The notes under the pieces were generated by a model, which was not told the DNA's origin, made no database searches, and saw nothing but the letters and a program-made list of their open reading frames with translations. A stretch of 52,067 bases of DNA from Gracilibacillus alcaliphilus (GTDB taxonomy: Bacteria > Bacillota > Bacilli > Bacillales > Amphibacillaceae). The stretch is from contig NZ_JAFBFA010000038.1 in assembly GCF_016909015.1 (NCBI RefSeq), positions 1-52,067 of the forward strand, written 5' to 3'. Both the position numbers and the translations under genes were made by a program. Below are positions 43,453 through 51,942 of the stretch, in pieces; the stretch's first letter is position 1; every line of letters starts with the position of its first letter.

Positions 43453-45162
43453 ATGGGCTATCAAGCATTATATCGCGTCTGGCGTCCAAAGAATTTCGAA
43501 GATGTAGTAGGGCAAGTGCATATTACCCGTACTTTGCAAAATGCGATTATGCAGAACAAGTTTACCCATGCTTACCTCTTTTCAGGTCCCCGAGGAACGG
43601 GTAAGACAAGTGCTGCCAAGATATTTGCCAAGGCGGTAAACTGTCAAAATGGACCTGCCTTGGAGCCGTGCAATCAATGTGACGCTTGTAAAGGAATTCA
43701 GGATGGCTCAATTTCCGATGTAGTCGAAATTGATGCTGCCTCAAACAATGGGGTAGAGCAGATTCGTGATATTCGTGATAAAGTAAAATATGCACCGAGC
43801 GTCGTGACTTATAAGGTATATATTATTGATGAGGTGCATATGTTGTCCATTGGTGCCTTCAATGCATTGCTCAAAACGCTGGAAGAACCGCCAAAGCATG
43901 TCATTTTTATTCTGGCTACCACTGAGCCGCATAAGATACCATTAACGATAATTTCGAGGTGTCAGCGCTTTGATTTCAAAAGAATTGCACAAGCAGCGAT
44001 AGTAGAGCGAATGAAGCGTATCATTGAGGCGGAAGGTATTTTGGTAAGTGATGAAGCCTTAGAAGCTGTTGCTTTAGCAGCAGAAGGTGGTATGCGTGAT
44101 GCACTTAGCCTTTTAGATCAAGCGATATCCTATAGTGAAGATCAAGTTGAGGTGGAGGACGTTTTAGCTGTTACAGGATCTGTCTCTCAGGCCAAACTAG
44201 CCAAGGTTGTCCAAACGATGCAGGCAAATGATGTCAATCAAGCTATTATAGAGATTGACCATTTGATTCAGGATGGGAAAGATCCCGGCAGGTTTGTCTT
44301 TGATTTAATTTATTATTTACGTGACTTACTCTTATACCAAACAGCACCAAGCCTTGCTGATGTGTTAGAACGAGCGATCGTAGATGATATGTTCCAGCAG
44401 CTGGCAGAGCAGTTGGATTCTCATTGGATTCAACAGGCGATCAAAGAACTTAATCAGTGTCAGCAGGAAATCAAATGGACCAATAGTCCTAAGGTATTTA
44501 TCGAAGTAGCTGTATTAAAAATTTGCAGCCAAGACCCAGCCAGCAAGTCCGTAACATCTATACCGCAAGTTGAACAATTGAATGAACGTATCAAACAATT
44601 AGAACAGCAGCTGCAGCAGATACAATCTCAGCCGCCTTCCCAACCGTCCCAACCGTCCCAAGCGGCACAGCAAGCAAAACAGAAACGAAATGCACCAGCA
44701 ACACGTAATAGCTACAAGGTACCTTTTGACCGCATACGGCATGTATTAAATGAGGCCTCTAAACCTGCTCTCCAAAAGGTCCGTTCTCAATGGTCATCGT
44801 TTATGGAGGCATTAAAGCGTCAGAGTGCACCAGCACATGCAACGATTCAAAACAGTAAGCCAAGTGCTGCTTCCGAGGATGTAGTAGTGATTGCTTTTCG
44901 TTATGAGATACATTGTTCACTTGCATTAGAACATAAACAAACGATAGAATTAATGTTAGCAGAAACAATGGGTCAGACCTTTAGCTTTATTCCTATTCCA
45001 GAAACAGAATGGACCGGTCTGCGGGAAGAATATGTTCGTAAACAGAAGCAACAGGAATCAGCCGATCAACCGGAGACTTCCCCAGCGGAAGAGTCAGCCG
45101 ATCCATTAATAGATGCGGCAAGGGAACTAGTTGGAGACGACCTGTTAGAAATACATGATTAA
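43453..45162 (+). CDS. dnaX: DNA polymerase III subunit gamma/tau
   Basis: 569 residues (B. subtilis 563). The clamp-loader ATPase. AAA+ domain with Walker A GPRGTGKTS (about 45-53), zinc cysteines C64, C73, C76 and C79 (CNQCDACKG), Walker B IIDEVHMLS and sensor 1 ILATTEPHKIP. Domain III follows to about 360. A Gln/Pro/Ser linker (QPPSQPSQPSQAAQQAKQK) leads to the tau C-terminus, which contacts helicase and polymerase. No slippery sequence for a shorter gamma form was noticed. Ribosome site AAAGGGG. First gene of the dnaX-yaaK-recR-yaaL-bofA block. Confidence 0.97.
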   Translation: MGYQALYRVWRPKNFEDVVGQVHITRTLQNAIMQNKFTHAYLFSGPRGTGKTSAAKIFAKAVNCQNGPALEPCNQCDACKGIQDGSISDVVEIDAASNNGVEQIRDIRDKVKYAPSVVTYKVYIIDEVHMLSIGAFNALLKTLEEPPKHVIFILATTEPHKIPLTIISRCQRFDFKRIAQAAIVERMKRIIEAEGILVSDEALEAVALAAEGGMRDALSLLDQAISYSEDQVEVEDVLAVTGSVSQAKLAKVVQTMQANDVNQAIIEIDHLIQDGKDPGRFVFDLIYYLRDLLLYQTAPSLADVLERAIVDDMFQQLAEQLDSHWIQQAIKELNQCQQEIKWTNSPKVFIEVAVLKICSQDPASKSVTSIPQVEQLNERIKQLEQQLQQIQSQPPSQPSQPSQAAQQAKQKRNAPATRNSYKVPFDRIRHVLNEASKPALQKVRSQWSSFMEALKRQSAPAHATIQNSKPSAASEDVVVIAFRYEIHCSLALEHKQTIELMLAETMGQTFSFIPIPETEWTGLREEYVRKQKQQESADQPETSPAEESADPLIDAARELVGDDLLEIHD

Positions 45163-45194
45163 AAAATAAAAGATAAATATTAGGAGGTATTACC

Positions 45195-45518
45195 ATGCGT
45201 GGTGGAGGAAACATGAACAAGATGATGAAGCAAATGCAGAAAATGCAGAAAGATATGCTGAAGGCACAAGAAGAATTACAGGAAATGACGTTTGAGGCAA
45301 CAGCCGGCGGTGGAATGGTTAAAGTAGTTGCTAATGGAAAGAAAGAGATTACAGATATTGAAATCAAAGAAGAAGTAGTAGATCCAGATGATGTGGAAAT
45401 GCTGCAAGATTTAATTATTGCCGCAACAAACGAAGTGTTAAAAGAAGTAGAAGATAAAACGAACGACACCATGGGTAAATTCACAAAAGGATTAAATTTA
45501 CCTGGAGGCATGTTCTAG
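45195..45518 (+). CDS. yaaK: Nucleoid-associated protein YbaB/EbfC family
   Basis: 107 residues. Begins MRGGGNMNKMMKQMQKMQKD, then EEVVDPDDVEMLQDLIIAATN and TMGKFTKGLNLPGGMF, all typical of the YbaB fold, a DNA-binding dimer. Site TAGGAGGT before the ATG. In Bacillus it lies between dnaX and recR, as here; the ATG of recR follows 11 nt after its stop. Confidence 0.95.
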   Translation: MRGGGNMNKMMKQMQKMQKDMLKAQEELQEMTFEATAGGGMVKVVANGKKEITDIEIKEEVVDPDDVEMLQDLIIAATNEVLKEVEDKTNDTMGKFTKGLNLPGGMF

Positions 45519-45529
45519 GAGGGTTCTTT

Positions 45530-46126
45530 ATGTATTATCCTGAACCGATATCAAAGCTGATTGACAGCTTTACTAAATTGCCAGGAATCGGTCCCAAAAC
45601 CGCCGTCCGCCTGGCATTTTTTGTTTTGAGTATGAAAGAAGATGATGTGCTTGATTTTGCCAAGGCCTTAGCTACCGCCAAGCGGGAGCTGACACACTGC
45701 AGTGTCTGCGGTCATATTACAGATACAGATCCATGTGCGATTTGTCAAGATGATTTGCGTGATCAATCGGTTATCTGTGTTGTCCAAGATCCAAAGGATG
45801 TAATTGCCATGGAGAAAATGAAAGAGTTTAATGGCAAATATCATGTATTACACGGGGCTATTTCCCCAATGGATGGTATTGGTCCGGAAGATATTAATGT
45901 TGCTTCCTTAATCAACCGCCTGAAGGATGAGGAAATCAAGGAACTGATTTTGGCAACGAACCCGAATATTGAAGGGGAAGCAACGGCAATGTATATATCA
46001 CGGTTAGTAAAACCGTCTGGTATTAAAACAACGAGAATTGCTCATGGCTTGCCAATGGGAGGCGATCTGGAATATGCGGATGAAGTCACGTTGTCGAAGG
46101 CGCTGGAAGGAAGAAGAGAAGTCTAA
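45530..46126 (+). CDS. recR: Recombination mediator RecR
   Basis: 198 residues, the full family length. Helix-hairpin-helix FTKLPGIGPKTAVRLAF, four-Cys zinc finger C57, C60, C69 and C72 (CSVCGHITDTDPCAIC), TOPRIM domain with CVVQDPKDVIAME and LILATNPNIEGEATAMYI, and C-terminal AHGLPMGGDLEYADEVTLS. It helps load RecA at gaps with RecF/RecO. Site AGGAGGG. Confidence 0.97.
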   Translation: MYYPEPISKLIDSFTKLPGIGPKTAVRLAFFVLSMKEDDVLDFAKALATAKRELTHCSVCGHITDTDPCAICQDDLRDQSVICVVQDPKDVIAMEKMKEFNGKYHVLHGAISPMDGIGPEDINVASLINRLKDEEIKELILATNPNIEGEATAMYISRLVKPSGIKTTRIAHGLPMGGDLEYADEVTLSKALEGRREV

Positions 46127-46142
46127 ACAGTAGGTGAGAGAT

Positions 46143-46358
46143 ATGTTTCGTTCAAAAAAAATCAAGAAGACAGAATTTAACCAGCAACTATTGGATCAGA
46201 TTTTTCATATGAAAAAGGAATGGTCATACTTAGAAGACATTATGCAACGCAGCATCGAACCAACAGAGCAAGGGCAATTTGATCTGGCTATTACTAAGGT
46301 GAAATATTTTTACTTATTAAGAGAAGCCAAAGCCCAGAAGCTGTCTGCCATCAAATAA
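46143..46358 (+). CDS. yaaL: YaaL family protein (DUF2508)
   Basis: 71 residues from ATG 46143 (AGGTGAG upstream; a GTG nine nt earlier is possible). It begins MFRSKKIKKTEFNQQLLDQI, like B. subtilis YaaL, and has a helical, charged body ending LLREAKAQKLSAIK. Function unknown. Conserved position between recR and bofA supports the call. Confidence 0.88.
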   Translation: MFRSKKIKKTEFNQQLLDQIFHMKKEWSYLEDIMQRSIEPTEQGQFDLAITKVKYFYLLREAKAQKLSAIK

Positions 46359-46450
46359 AGACAATGTACCTCTGCCTGTAAGGGGTATATTTCATGGGCT
46401 CGTCTCATATATATATAATACAACCTTGATAGAGAAAAGGAGACGGGTTT

Positions 46451-46711
46451 ATGAATTGGTGGATTATTGGCGGAATAGTTATTCTGATCGGGCTGTTATT
46501 GGCAAAGGGCATACCTGCCAATCTGGTTAAAGGCAGCGGGCGCATAGTGATGAAAATAACAATCGGTGTCTTGTTTTTATTTTTTGTTAATTTGTTAGGT
46601 GCATCTTTTGGACTCTATGTGCCTATTAACCTATTTACGGCTGGTATTGCCGGTATACTGGGGATTCCGGGTATTGTGTGTTTAACGGCTCTGCATTTTT
46701 GGGTAATATGA
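46451..46711 (+). CDS. bofA: BofA, inhibitor of pro-SigmaK processing
   Basis: 86 residues with two to three membrane helices (MNWWIIGGIVILIGLLLAKG; IVMKITIGVLFLFFVNLLGA) and the BofA ending GIAGILGIPGIVCL. In sporulating Bacillus it holds the SpoIVFB protease inactive in the outer forespore membrane until SpoIVB signals. It shows that the organism sporulates. Site AAAGGAGACGGG. Position after yaaL as in Bacillus. Confidence 0.93.
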   Translation: MNWWIIGGIVILIGLLLAKGIPANLVKGSGRIVMKITIGVLFLFFVNLLGASFGLYVPINLFTAGIAGILGIPGIVCLTALHFWVI

Positions 46712-46771
46712 GGAAAAGAGAGAAACGAAACTAAAGCAGCACCTGTTTACCTTCTTGCTAGGCGTCTGTTG

Positions 46772-46798
46772 ACCAAGAGATTTTCTTGGTTTTTTTTA
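46772..46798 (+). terminator. Terminator of the dnaX-bofA block
   Basis: ACCAAGA and TCTTGGT form a stem around GATTT, then eight T. Confidence 0.88.
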
Positions 46799-46829
46799 TG
46801 TTTGCCTATTTGAGAGAGGGGGATAGAGC

Positions 46830-47789
46830 ATGTCTTATCGAAGTAAATATTTAACGGATTTGGCCAAAAAATATATTCAAGAATGGGAAAAGCCTGTTTT
46901 ATATGCTAGTCTGCATGGATCGGTTGCCAGGGGAGAGGCAGATCAGTATAGTGATGCCGATTTAACGGTTTATCTGGAAGGAGAAGCCTCTGCATATTCC
47001 ATGGATACTTATTACCAGGGAGAAATTTTACAACTACATATCCAAGGGGGAAAAGAACTGCCACTTCAGGAAGAGATTACTGCCAACCCATGGGATTATC
47101 GGTCTTTTATCGAAACAGTTATTATCACAGACTCCGCGCACCATTATCAAGAATTAACAGATTGGGCAAAGAGTTATTTGCTTTCCGATCAAGGAAAGCA
47201 GCAAATGATAAAACAAGTGAAAAGTATAGTGGAAGAAAGGTCTCAAACAGCATATGCCTTTAGTGAACAAGGATTTGATTATGCCGCCCATATTGCAGCT
47301 GCGGGTGCATGGACAGAGGCTGCCTTTTTACTTCTGTTTCTCGAGAAGCATTCTGTTGCTACAGGTGCACTGCTTCCTTTTATGGAAGAGCAATATGATT
47401 TAACAGCATTTCAGCAAATCATTTCTGTCCCAGGTGAACTGACTCCTGCGAAGATATCTCTGGTATTGCGTGAGTACCGGGATTTCTTACGAGCAGCAGG
47501 CTATAATCATTATGAATTAGCTGATCTCCACCATGGGCTCTGTGAACAGAAAATAAAGAGATTAAGTGATAAGAGGCAGTATTTTCATACATACTGGCAA
47601 ATGTCTGGAGAAGCCTTGGGACTATATTTCGCAACATCAAGAGGTAAAGTGCTTGATCATTATCTGTCAGAACTGCCGAGCTCATTACAACAGAATTTGA
47701 CTACCAGCTTATTTCTTCCTTTAAAGCAGCGGCAAGTACAGGCATTAAATAAATTAAGTAAGAAGTTGATAGAGAAGGCAATTGTTTAA
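46830..47789 (+). CDS. Nucleotidyltransferase-fold protein
   Basis: 319 residues. The N-terminal domain carries the polymerase-beta-type motif SLHGSVARGEADQYSDADLT (Gly30-Ser31, Asp42, Asp44), as in aminoglycoside and lincosamide nucleotidyltransferases. The C-terminal half (about 130-319) is helical (FDYAAHIAAAGAWTEAAFLL) and resembles substrate-binding helical bundles or HEPN-type partners. It could modify an antibiotic or another small molecule, or a macromolecule. No resistance claim can be made from the sequence. Site GAGAGGGGG. It lies between bofA and the rRNA operon, where B. subtilis has none. Confidence 0.75.
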   Translation: MSYRSKYLTDLAKKYIQEWEKPVLYASLHGSVARGEADQYSDADLTVYLEGEASAYSMDTYYQGEILQLHIQGGKELPLQEEITANPWDYRSFIETVIITDSAHHYQELTDWAKSYLLSDQGKQQMIKQVKSIVEERSQTAYAFSEQGFDYAAHIAAAGAWTEAAFLLLFLEKHSVATGALLPFMEEQYDLTAFQQIISVPGELTPAKISLVLREYRDFLRAAGYNHYELADLHHGLCEQKIKRLSDKRQYFHTYWQMSGEALGLYFATSRGKVLDHYLSELPSSLQQNLTTSLFLPLKQRQVQALNKLSKKLIEKAIV

Positions 47790-47791
47790 TT

Positions 47792-47831
47792 GCCCCGCAT
47801 GTTAGAGAGAAACAACTAAATGCGGGGCTTT
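47792..47831 (+). terminator. Terminator after the nucleotidyltransferase gene
   Basis: GCCCCGCAT pairs with ATGCGGGGC, then TTTG. Confidence 0.75.
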
Positions 47832-47838
47832 GTCCATA

Positions 47839-47952
47839 CTACTTCGGATGTACTTCCTTTGCTAAGCGGTCATTAATATAGGTGATTGCTTGATCGATAT
47901 TCATAATATAGTGGAGGACATTTTTCACACCAAGTCCTATAATCTTCTCCAC
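47839..47952 (-). CDS. Short ORF of 37 residues, possibly a gene tail
   Basis: GTG at 47952, with AAGAAGGG just upstream, opens VEKIIGLGVKNVLHYIMNID, then QAITYINDRLAKEVHPK. The composition is protein-like and helical. I do not recognise it. It follows the stop of the solute-binding-protein remnant by 5 nt and may be its lost continuation or a separate gene tail. Confidence 0.35.
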   Translation of the reverse strand: MEKIIGLGVKNVLHYIMNIDQAITYINDRLAKEVHPK

Positions 47953-47957
47953 CCTTC

Positions 47958-48803
47958 TTAAGTCAATTTAGAGATTCCTAAAGATCCTCCTCCTAATAAT
48001 GGCTTTCCGCCTGGTACTTCTGAATAACCGAATGAGGGAAAATCAGTGTTTTGATTGATTCCCGAAAAAAGGTTCATATAAACAATGATCATAGCCACAT
48101 TTCCTTTGATAAATTCAGTAACGCATCCCACCAATTAGCAGATAAATTCAGCGCTTGATTTAGGCTGTCAAAATAGGTTTTGAAGGCCTTAAGAGCCTTG
48201 TCTTTGTCTAGGCCTATTTTATTGTTAGATTGAAATAGCGAACCACTTTCTGCATAATACCTTAGTAAAAACTCAGATGCGATAATTTCTGTATTGCCAG
48301 TTGTGACACAAGTTCCTTGTAATTCCATATTGGCAGTAGAAAAATCTTCTGAAAAAAATTGTGCTATGCGATTATATTCTTCAAAAATTACGGGCGGTTT
48401 TAATTCTTGTTTATGTTTCTCATAAAACATACGCTTGACCATAGAGTCTTGAAAGATATCTTTGCGATAAAACAGCATCTGGATACTAGGATCTAAAGGA
48501 ACAGCGAATGGTGTCCCCTTTACTATAGAAAAGTGGTCCAAAATCAATTGAGGATAATTAAAAACTAACTCCTTTAAATGATCGTTTAAGGGCTTAAAAG
48601 CATTTTCAGCAAACCAAGGCAGGCTTGCCATATCTATTCGGATGATGTCATATTTTTGTACGTTCCAATATTTAATAATACTCCATATATTTACTAATTC
48701 CTGTCGTTTTCTTGAAGTGTGGTATCAATTTCTTTAACCCTTCTGTTGAAGGACTTGGTAACATTAGAATGTTTAGTTTTTGATTGCTTTTGATAATCGG
48801 CAT
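47958..48803 (-). pseudogene. Broken solute-binding-protein-like gene, truncated at the N-terminus
   Basis: Pieces on the minus strand: MPIIKSNQKLNILMLPSPST and EGLKKLIPHFKKTTGISK (48803 to about 48685), a shift to YDIIRIDMASLPWFAENAF, FAVPLDPSIQMLFYRKDIF up to NLSKEMWL (stop 48089), and a third frame KGNVAMIIVYMNLFSGINQ, EVPGGKPLLGGGSLGIS with a stop at 47958. LxRIDMAxLPWFAE, GxPFAVPLDxSIQMLFYRKD and GGGSLGIS are hallmarks of family 1 sugar-binding proteins. No signal peptide or lipobox is present, so it may come from a cytoplasmic regulator-SBP fusion or have lost its 5' end. At least two frameshifts. Confidence 0.8.
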
Positions 48804-48860
48804 TTTGATTGGATAATTACAAATCCATTACTATAGCATATTAGCTAGGCAGCAATAGAG

Positions 48861-49292
48861 GTGGATACATGGTTAAACTCAATTAAAATCGAGATTCAAA
48901 CCTTTGATTGGGAAAAGGAAAATAAAATATTAACAGAGGAAGAACTTTCTATTACTACATTTCCGGCAATACATGGTATGCCGAATGTCGGGTTACTCAT
49001 CGAATGCAAAGAGAAGATAATCGTATATTCATCCGATACGTCCATCAATCCAATTATTAAAAATTTTAAAAAGGTTGATTTTCTTATACATGAAGCAACC
49101 ACTGCACAGGAAAAATTGCCTTATCATACGAGTTTAAGGGAAATAATCGACTTTCATCCTTTGCAAGATATAGAACAAGTGATTTTGGTGCATTTAAGTG
49201 ATGGTGAACCTTATGATCAACTAATTATGAATGCTTGTCTTAAAAAAGGAAAAATTAATGTTGCGTATGATGGGATGATGATTCAGCTATAG
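48861..49292 (+). pseudogene. Metallo-beta-lactamase-fold fragment (N-terminal half missing)
   Basis: 143 codons from a GTG at 48861. Only the second half of a ribonuclease Z / YhfI-like metallo-hydrolase is present: FPAIHGMPNVGLLIE (metal His), IVYSSDTS (metal Asp), VDFLIHEAT, LPYHTSLREI (His) and VILVHLSDGEP (His). The defining HxHxDH motif, normally near residue 60 of a 240-300-residue protein, is absent. No clear ribosome site. I read it as the surviving tail of a lost gene; it abuts the truncated binding-protein gene head to head, so one deletion may have removed the 5' ends of both. Confidence 0.65.
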
Positions 49293-49406
49293 AAAAAATA
49301 ATAATCACTATGTGTGTGCCTTATTGGATTTTCACCGCCTCCATGATGTATACTTAATATTAAAGGAATGTAAGCGAATTCTTCAGTTACTTTAATTGTG
49401 ATAACC

Positions 49407-49462
49407 CAGAATAGGAATAATGATGAAACACTAATTTGTGTTCATTAATTATTCCTATTCTG
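49407..49462 (+). other. Long hairpin upstream of the MgtC gene
   Basis: CAGAATAGGAATAAT (49407-49421) and ATTATTCCTATTCTG (49448-49462) pair perfectly. ATGAA-CAC inside extends the stem to about 23 bp. No T run follows. A second small palindrome, AAGGGTA-TTACCCTT, lies at 49480, 45 nt before the gene. Confidence 0.6.
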
Positions 49463-49524
49463 TATAGGTATGGAATAGAAGGGTATTACCCTTTTAGAAG
49501 AGTATCATTAGGAGAGAGAAAAAA

Positions 49525-50208
49525 ATGGACATAGGAACAAGTTTGCTTAGGCTTGGATTAGCTGCTTTATTAGGGATTATGATCGGGTTGGAGAGGAAGT
49601 TGAAGAATAAGCCACTTGGGTTAAAAACATGTATTGTCATTTCAGTATCCAGCTGTTTGTTAACTATTATTTCCATTGAGGCGGCGGTAAGATATGGGGA
49701 AATGACCCATACGATGCGAACGGATCCGATGCGTTTAGCGGCACAAATAGTGAGTGGTATTGGTTTTATAGGTGCCGGGGTAATTTTGAAACGAGGAGAT
49801 AATGTGATTTCCGGCATTACGACTGCCGCCATTATCTGGGGAGCTGCTGGCTTAGGTATCGGCGCCGGGGCTGGTTTTTATTTGGAGTCGATTATTGGGG
49901 CACTCATTATTTTGTTTAGTGTAGAGGTGCTTCCATATTTAGTGAAAAAGTTTGGACCAAAACAATTTAATCGACAAGACTTAAAGGTTACGATTTATTC
50001 GAACGAAGAAAATGTGTTTGATAATGTGCTGCAGAAAATGAAGTCACATGACATGATTATAAATAAGATGAGAGTGAAGGATGTAGATAAGAATGAGCGT
50101 TTATTGCAGTTAAATATTACACTTCACCAAAGTTTAAACGCCAATGATGTTTATTCGATCATCCGAGGTATTCCTACAGTTAAAAAAATAGAAGTAGAAA
50201 CCACGTAA
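49525..50208 (+). CDS. MgtC/SapB-family membrane protein
   Basis: 227 residues. Four to five membrane helices in the first 145 residues with the family core LLRLGLAALLGIMIGLERKL, RLAAQIVSGIGFIGAGVILK and ITTAAIIWGAAGLGIGAGAG. The C-terminal cytoplasmic region (about 150-227, LKVTIYSNEENVFDNVLQKM) is an ACT-like domain. In other bacteria MgtC proteins support growth in low magnesium and adjust ATP synthase; the role in Bacillaceae is less clear. Site TAGGAGAG. A hairpin leader upstream may regulate it; no M-box seen. Confidence 0.9.
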   Translation: MDIGTSLLRLGLAALLGIMIGLERKLKNKPLGLKTCIVISVSSCLLTIISIEAAVRYGEMTHTMRTDPMRLAAQIVSGIGFIGAGVILKRGDNVISGITTAAIIWGAAGLGIGAGAGFYLESIIGALIILFSVEVLPYLVKKFGPKQFNRQDLKVTIYSNEENVFDNVLQKMKSHDMIINKMRVKDVDKNERLLQLNITLHQSLNANDVYSIIRGIPTVKKIEVETT

Positions 50209-50300
50209 ATGGAGGTGTTTACCGGCAGGGGTTTTCCTTGATCTCTTTAGATGAAGCAATAAAGAGACCATTCCTTTTACCTTGCTGGTCTCTAATTGAT

Positions 50301-50336
50301 AAACGCTGAGCACTGACTGTGCCCAGCGCTTTGTTT
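50301..50336. terminator. Convergent terminator between the MgtC and DUF218 genes
   Basis: CGCTGAGCAC / GTGCCCAGCG with loop TGACT, then CTTTGTTT; the opposite strand gives AAACAAAGCGCTG and a short T run. A second stem AGAGACCA/TGGTCTCT lies at about 50265-50294. Confidence 0.7.
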
Positions 50337-50346
50337 AAAATACTGC

Positions 50347-51525
50347 TTATCTTTGCATGCCAGGGAACTGCCAAATACCACTTGCGCGAATTAAGTCACG
50401 GTAGATCACCAATTCCTCATCTTTCGTAGCTTTTTCAGCTTCTTCCTCATTATCGAAATCCATGTAAACTAGATTGCTGATATCCCGTTCGATATTTTCT
50501 CCTTGTTTTTGCAGCATATTATTTACTTCATTAAAAATAACTAAAGCTCTTCTCATATGTGTTGCACTGGAGATGACGGTAATATCCTTGATTTCTTCTT
50601 CTTTAGCAATGTTCATAGAGAATAATGCGTTTTCGATAGTATCGGTGGCAAGTTCTTCCTTAATAATCCGCTCTTCTTCAATGCCATTTTCAACAAGCCA
50701 ATCAAACATGACATCGGCTTCTGTAATTCCTTGTTTTGGTACACCGCCAGATACAATAATTTTTGAATTAGGATAGGCCTCGGCAGCTTCTTTAGCAACC
50801 TCTAGTCTCTTAAGGAGCGTATCTTCCATTTCTCCATCATCAGAAAGTGCATATCCTAGAAGAACAAAGGCATGATTTTCCTCATTTAAATCGCTGGGTA
50901 TCTCGGTTTCTAATGTAACTCCTTTTATTTCATCAACCATAGTGATTCTGTCCGCATATTCCTCGGCTTTTATTTCATCTAACTCTTTTAATTGTTCAAA
51001 ATCGGTTTCGAAAGTTTCGTTATCTTCCTCTAGTTTTGAATAAATTCCATGCATTAACCAAGCATTAAAATACTCTTCGTCATAATTTATGATTTCTTCA
51101 TAAGTGTTTAAAGCTTCTGAGACCTCTGTTTGCAAAATTTGAGCGGAGGCTAGAGCAAATTTTAAGTCCATATCATGTGGTTCGATAGCTATTGCTTGTT
51201 TAAACGCTTCTTCAACAACATCATAGTCACCGTGTAAGGTAATGCCTTTAAATACTTCTGCTTCCGCTTCTTTTAAATCACCGCCATACCAATAGTAATG
51301 CATTGCAATATCTTTTAAGGCTTGAATACGTTCGCTGGTAGGAGAATTGTTTCTAATTTGGTTAAAGAGTTCATCCACATCTTGTTCTTCTGCGTCGGTT
51401 TCCTCTGTACTTGTGTTACCCGACAAGTCTGTCTGCTCAGTTGTATCATTTTCTGCATTTTCGCATGCTGCTAAACCAGCTATTAAAAATATGCTGAACA
51501 ATAAGGTTAAAAATTTCGTTTTCAT
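50347..51525 (-). CDS. DUF218 (YdcF/ElyC-like) lipoprotein with TPR-like region
   Basis: 392 residues. Lipobox LAAC (Cys21) followed by an acidic linker (EQTDLSGNTSTEETDAEEQD). Residues about 50-190 are helical repeats resembling tetratricopeptides (MHYYWYGGDLKEAEAEVFKG; IAIEPHDMDLKFALASAQIL). The C-terminal domain (about 210-370) has the DUF218 pattern: HAFVLLGYALSDDGEMEDTL, IIVSGGVPKQGITEADVMFD, LATDTIENALFSMNIAKEEE and VISSATHMRRALVIF. DUF218 proteins such as SanA, ElyC and YdcF relate to envelope integrity; the enzymatic activity is unknown. Site CAGGAGGC. Its leader carries a terminator-like hairpin. Confidence 0.88.
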   Translation of the reverse strand: MKTKFLTLLFSIFLIAGLAACENAENDTTEQTDLSGNTSTEETDAEEQDVDELFNQIRNNSPTSERIQALKDIAMHYYWYGGDLKEAEAEVFKGITLHGDYDVVEEAFKQAIAIEPHDMDLKFALASAQILQTEVSEALNTYEEIINYDEEYFNAWLMHGIYSKLEEDNETFETDFEQLKELDEIKAEEYADRITMVDEIKGVTLETEIPSDLNEENHAFVLLGYALSDDGEMEDTLLKRLEVAKEAAEAYPNSKIIVSGGVPKQGITEADVMFDWLVENGIEEERIIKEELATDTIENALFSMNIAKEEEIKDITVISSATHMRRALVIFNEVNNMLQKQGENIERDISNLVYMDFDNEEEAEKATKDEELVIYRDLIRASGIWQFPGMQR

Positions 51526-51605
51526 TAATTTAAAGCCTCCTGAAATGATTTTTAATAAAATAGGTCATAACCAGCTGTTCCTTCTACCCCCCTTTGTTTT
51601 AGATA

Positions 51606-51735
51606 AATAAAAAAAGGCATAGTGAGAACATCAGCTTTTAAAGGCCAATATACTCACCATGCCTAATCGAGTTAGTCACATGATAACCTATTTTATGTTT
51701 CCGTAATTGTATCATACTTGCTCTGAGACTATCAA
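51606..51735 (-). promoter_or_regulatory. Promoter, leader and terminator-like hairpin upstream of the DUF218 gene
   Basis: Minus strand: -35 TTGATA (51735-51730), 18-nt spacer, -10 TACAAT (51711-51706). About 45 nt of leader follow, then a stem AGGCATGGTGAG / CTCACTATGCCT (12 bp, one wobble) and a run of seven T ending near 51606. It lies 80 nt upstream of the DUF218 start, in the same direction, so the unit is either an attenuator or a small terminated RNA of about 95 nt. A 13-codon GTG frame (MTNSIRHGEYIGL) crosses the left arm. Confidence 0.6.
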
Positions 51736-51829
51736 CAGTGGATCTTTTAAATTAAAAGAAATAAGAAGGGAGGATAATATCTGCATAGTCATTCTATAAA
51801 AAGTTCATACTAAGATAATAAAAAAAGAC

Positions 51830-51942
51830 TTGCTTTTCTTAATTGAATATGACAGAATGTAAAAGTCGCTTTTTTACATGAAACAACCTAAATAAGTTTT
51901 TTTAAAAAAGTTGTTGACTTCAAAAAGTGTATGTGATATATT
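51830..51942 (+). promoter_or_regulatory. Tandem promoters of an rRNA operon
   Basis: P1 candidate: TTGCTT (51830), 17 nt, CAGAAT. P2: TTGACT (51914), 17 nt, TATATT (51937). Double promoters with near-consensus boxes are usual for Bacillus rrn operons. Confidence 0.75.

Noticed and set aside
43453..45162. Programmed frameshift in dnaX producing gamma
   Set aside because: No A-AAA-AAG type slippery run with a following stem was noticed. Bacillus DnaX is made as full-length tau.
49293..49524. M-box magnesium riboswitch before the MgtC-family gene
   Set aside because: No M-box core phrases such as the GGTGAGGCTCC region; only the inverted repeats described were found.
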